Shown here: positions 61,963-64,000 of the stretch, one piece after another | How positions within the stretch are numbered: the first letter of the stretch is position 1 | Layout of the letters: every line of letters begins with the position of its first letter | From: an uncultured Chryseobacterium sp. | GTDB lineage: Bacteria; Bacteroidota; Bacteroidia; Flavobacteriales; Weeksellaceae | Assembly (NCBI GenBank): GCA_913775525.1 | Contig: CAJYLH010000036.1 | Span: 186,001-250,000 of the forward strand | Reading direction: 5' to 3' | DNA length: 64,000 nucleotides | Made by a program: the position numbers and the translations under genes | The notes under the pieces: model-generated | What the model was told of the DNA's origin: nothing | What the model saw: only the letters and a program-made list of their open reading frames with translations | The model's database searches: none

Positions 61963-62146
61963 TTCATTGCACTTCCGGGATCCTGTCCCGAATGTCTGAT
62001 AAAGAAGGCAGTATCTATCCTTAATACGGATTTATACTGCCGTTTTCATTTATATCTCTATCATACCATATACAGGCATGAAATAAAAGGACAATAACCT
62101 GGAGATGAAGATCTGCATATGATTCGGAGGTCTGGATTTTTTGGGC

Positions 62147-62154
62147 TAAATTTG
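62147..62154 (+). promoter_or_regulatory. -7 promoter element of the FrnE-like gene
   Basis: TAAATTTG matches TAnnTTTG and lies 21 bases before the ATG at 62175. Confidence 0.55.
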
Positions 62155-62174
62155 ATCTCTTAAATAATGATATC

Positions 62175-62873
62175 ATGGCAATGAAAATAGAGATATGGTC
62201 GGATGTGATGTGTCCGTTCTGCTATATTGGTAAAAAGAATTTTGAGGCGGCCCTGGAAAAACTGCCCTTCAGGGATGAAGTAGAGGTAGAATGGAAAAGC
62301 TTCCAGCTGGACCGGACTCTGGATCCTGCAAAAACCATCAGCACACTGGATTATTTCAAACAGAAAAAAGGATTTCCTGAAGCCCAGGCTGAGCAGATGA
62401 TCTCACAGGTGACCCATGCAGGTAAGAATGCAGGGATCGACTTTAACTTCAATGATGTTCAGATTACCAATACCTATCCCGCACACAGGCTGTTGCATTT
62501 ATCAAAAAAATATGATTGCTCATCTCAAACGGAAGAAGCTCTTTTCCAGGCTCATTTTATAGACGGGAAAAATGTTGCGGATACGGAAGTGCTCCTCAGC
62601 ATTGCCGCATCCGTAGGAATGGACAGGGATACAGCAAAAGTCGCTGTAACATCACATCAATTTGACGAAGAAATCGACCAGGATATGATGGAAGCAGAAC
62701 ATAACAACGTAAGAGGTGTTCCTTTTTTTATTCTGAACGGGAAATATGCCGTTTCCGGAGCCCAGCCAGCTGCCCTGTTTGAGGAGGCTCTCCAGCAGAC
62801 TTATGACGAAACAGAATCTGCAAGGTTTTCTGCACAGGGTGGTACGTGTGATACGGACGAATGCAGCCTTTAA
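62175..62873 (+). CDS. DsbA-family FrnE-like oxidoreductase
   Basis: A 232-residue thioredoxin-fold protein with an alpha-helical insertion. The redox motif is CPFC (Cys13 and Cys16) in IWSDVMCPFCYIGKKNFE. The cis-Pro loop is VRGVPFFILNGKYAVSGAQP. FrnE homologues are cytosolic disulfide isomerases or oxidoreductases linked to oxidative stress; no signal peptide is seen here. The C-terminal TCDTDECSL has two more cysteines that may act as a second redox pair. The next gene starts two bases after its stop. Confidence 0.9.
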   Translation: MAMKIEIWSDVMCPFCYIGKKNFEAALEKLPFRDEVEVEWKSFQLDRTLDPAKTISTLDYFKQKKGFPEAQAEQMISQVTHAGKNAGIDFNFNDVQITNTYPAHRLLHLSKKYDCSSQTEEALFQAHFIDGKNVADTEVLLSIAASVGMDRDTAKVAVTSHQFDEEIDQDMMEAEHNNVRGVPFFILNGKYAVSGAQPAALFEEALQQTYDETESARFSAQGGTCDTDECSL

Positions 62874-62874
62874 G

Positions 62875-63465
62875 ATGGAAATGATGATTAGAATAAACAA
62901 ACACCTTCATTTCCCTGTTTCGGAAACGCTTTTTGTTTTTGCGCTGGATGCTGAAGCCGGAAAGGAATTCGACCATGCCCATAAACTGATTACGGGAATC
63001 GGAAAAGTAAATGCGGCCATGGCACTGACACAGCAGATTTACCACAAAAGACCATCGCTCATCGTTAATTTAGGTTCTGCAGGCAGCAAAGGCTTCATCA
63101 AAGGTGAGGTGGTTTGCTGTACAAAATTCATCCAGCGGGATATGGATGTAAGAGGGCTGGGTTTTGCACTGTATGAAACACCGCTTTCAGGAATTCCGCC
63201 TGTACTGGAGTATGGGCTTCCTGTTGACCACCTTCCTCAGGGAATCTGTGGGAGCGGCGACAGTTTTGAAATGAACCATGCTGAAACGGCTTACAATATC
63301 GTCGATATGGAAGCATATCCTCTGGCGCTGATCGCTCAGAAGGCAGACATCCCTTTCGTATGCCTGAAATATATTTCTGATGATGCCGGAAGCGATGCCG
63401 CAGCTGACTGGGAAGTTCAGGTACATCTGGCCTCAGTAGCTTTTAAAAAAATATTGTTTGATTAA
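62875..63465 (+). CDS. nucleoside phosphorylase/nucleosidase family protein (MTA/SAH nucleosidase-like)
   Basis: A 196-residue protein of the PNP/UDP phosphorylase fold. ITGIGKVNAAMAL, LIVNLGSAGSKGFIKGEVVCCTKFIQRDMD and AYNIVDMEAYPLALIAQ match the nucleosidase signature, with the Met-Glu pair in the active site. The last part (VCLKYISDDAGSDAAADWE) has the catalytic Asp. It is shorter than MtnN (about 230), with a short head. The frame extends upstream inside the FrnE gene, but 62875 is the natural start. Likely cleaves a purine nucleoside, possibly 5'-methylthioadenosine or S-adenosylhomocysteine. Confidence 0.85.
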   Translation: MEMMIRINKHLHFPVSETLFVFALDAEAGKEFDHAHKLITGIGKVNAAMALTQQIYHKRPSLIVNLGSAGSKGFIKGEVVCCTKFIQRDMDVRGLGFALYETPLSGIPPVLEYGLPVDHLPQGICGSGDSFEMNHAETAYNIVDMEAYPLALIAQKADIPFVCLKYISDDAGSDAAADWEVQVHLASVAFKKILFD

Positions 63466-63476
63466 TACCATCTATC

Positions 63477-63995
63477 ATGTCAGTAATGATAACACAGGCC
63501 TCTTCCGACGATCTTGAAACCATTCAGCAGACAGGAAGGCAGACCTTTTCCGAAACCTTCTCAGAAAGCAATGAAGAAGAGGAAATGAAGAGATACCTGG
63601 ACGAAAGTTTCGCTACGGAAAAAGTACAGTCTGAACTCAGTAATCCCGATTCTCTTTTCTTCATTGCCTGGGATGAAGGCCAACCGGTAGGTTACCTGAA
63701 ACTTAACTCCGGTACTGCCCAGACTGAACTTCAGGATGACACAGCCTTGGAAATTGAACGGATCTATGTGAAAAACAGCCATCAGGGTAAAAAAATCGGA
63801 CAGCTGTTGTATAACAAAGCCATTACAGTTGCCTGTGAGCTTCAGAAATCTTACCTCTGGCTCGGAGTCTGGGAAGAAAACCATAAAGCACTCAGTTTTT
63901 ACCGTAAGAACGGCTTTTCCGAATTCGGTAAACATGTTTTCAGGCTCGGTAGCCAGGAACAGACTGATCTCATGATGAAAAAACCATTGGAATAA
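63477..63995 (+). CDS. GNAT family N-acetyltransferase
   Basis: A 172-residue acetyltransferase. The acetyl-CoA-binding region is ERIYVKNSHQGKKIGQLLYNKAI (the Q/RxxGxG/A motif reads HQGKKIG). WLGVWEENHKALSFYRKNGFSEFGKHVF is the usual C-terminal motif. The pattern resembles PaiA/YitI-like GNATs. Acceptor unknown. It starts 11 bases after the nucleosidase gene and is probably co-transcribed. The stop codon lies 5 bases before the window end, so the gene is complete. Confidence 0.9.
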   Translation: MSVMITQASSDDLETIQQTGRQTFSETFSESNEEEEMKRYLDESFATEKVQSELSNPDSLFFIAWDEGQPVGYLKLNSGTAQTELQDDTALEIERIYVKNSHQGKKIGQLLYNKAITVACELQKSYLWLGVWEENHKALSFYRKNGFSEFGKHVFRLGSQEQTDLMMKKPLE

Positions 63996-64000
63996 TCTGT

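Overview
The window reads as a chromosomal segment of a flavobacterium close to Chryseobacterium (Bacteroidota, Weeksellaceae-like). The grounds are: Bacteroidota-type promoters (TAnnTTTG at -7) before many genes; an atpD-atpC pair without the rest of the ATP synthase genes beside it, with a short epsilon subunit; DUF2723, DUF3857 and bacillithiol-system proteins; a gene pair that fits sulfonolipid (capnine) synthesis; and the gene set in general. The genus is inferred from protein character only. I see no rRNA, tRNA, CRISPR array, phage or insertion sequence.

Region by region. 1-5.5 kb: 5'-cut lipoprotein glutathione peroxidase, an atypical SDR, a YjbR-family protein and a 1250-residue secreted TPR/DUF3857/transglutaminase protein. 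5.6-10.1 kb: ribF, atpD, atpC, a secreted unknown and an OmpH/Skp-like chaperone gene broken by a one-base frameshift. 10.2-17.4 kb: a B12-binding radical SAM protein, then an envelope group of two SGNH hydrolases (one with a nested LysM-like segment), an MBOAT acyltransferase and a glucosaminidase, suggesting cell-wall or glycan O-acylation. 17.6-20 kb: an alpha-oxoamine synthase and a cysteine-synthase homologue, best read as cysteate acyltransferase plus cysteate synthase. 20.2-29.6 kb: two GT-C-like membrane proteins, DUF1697, kdsA, a TonB-dependent receptor and a DUF3347 protein. 29.9-33.6 kb: satD-DUF3307-purC-purF. 33.6-38 kb: two paralogous outer-membrane barrels, aroB and an rsuA/rluB-type pseudouridine synthase with a long basic tail.

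38.1-40.8 kb holds pncA and, facing it, a tight bacillithiol-linked operon (YfiT-like, DUF1569, YtxJ, Crp/Fnr regulator). 41.4-52.3 kb is a stress island: a second Crp/Fnr regulator, a low-complexity protein with two KGG (YciG-like) motifs, a YciE/DUF892 ferritin-like protein, two small unknowns, a large-subunit catalase, a formaldehyde-dehydrogenase-like zinc enzyme, a CinA-like protein, two SDRs, a small lipoprotein, a FAD/Rieske oxidoreductase and a PNPOx-type general stress protein. Two perfect TATGA-N6-TCATA palindromes, both about 42 bases upstream of a predicted transcription start, flank the second regulator and suggest direct Crp/Fnr control.

52.5-58.4 kb carries the ligase-associated DNA damage-response cluster (exonuclease, ATP-dependent ligase, Lhr-type helicase, PdeM phosphoesterase). 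58.6-64 kb holds DoxX, cupin, 3-hydroxyisobutyrate-dehydrogenase-like and PPC-domain proteins, a lone LuxR-type HTH protein after a long intergenic region, and a FrnE/DsbA - nucleosidase - GNAT run. The strongest leads for something little described are the Crp-controlled KGG/DUF892/catalase stress island and the SGNH-LysM/MBOAT locus.
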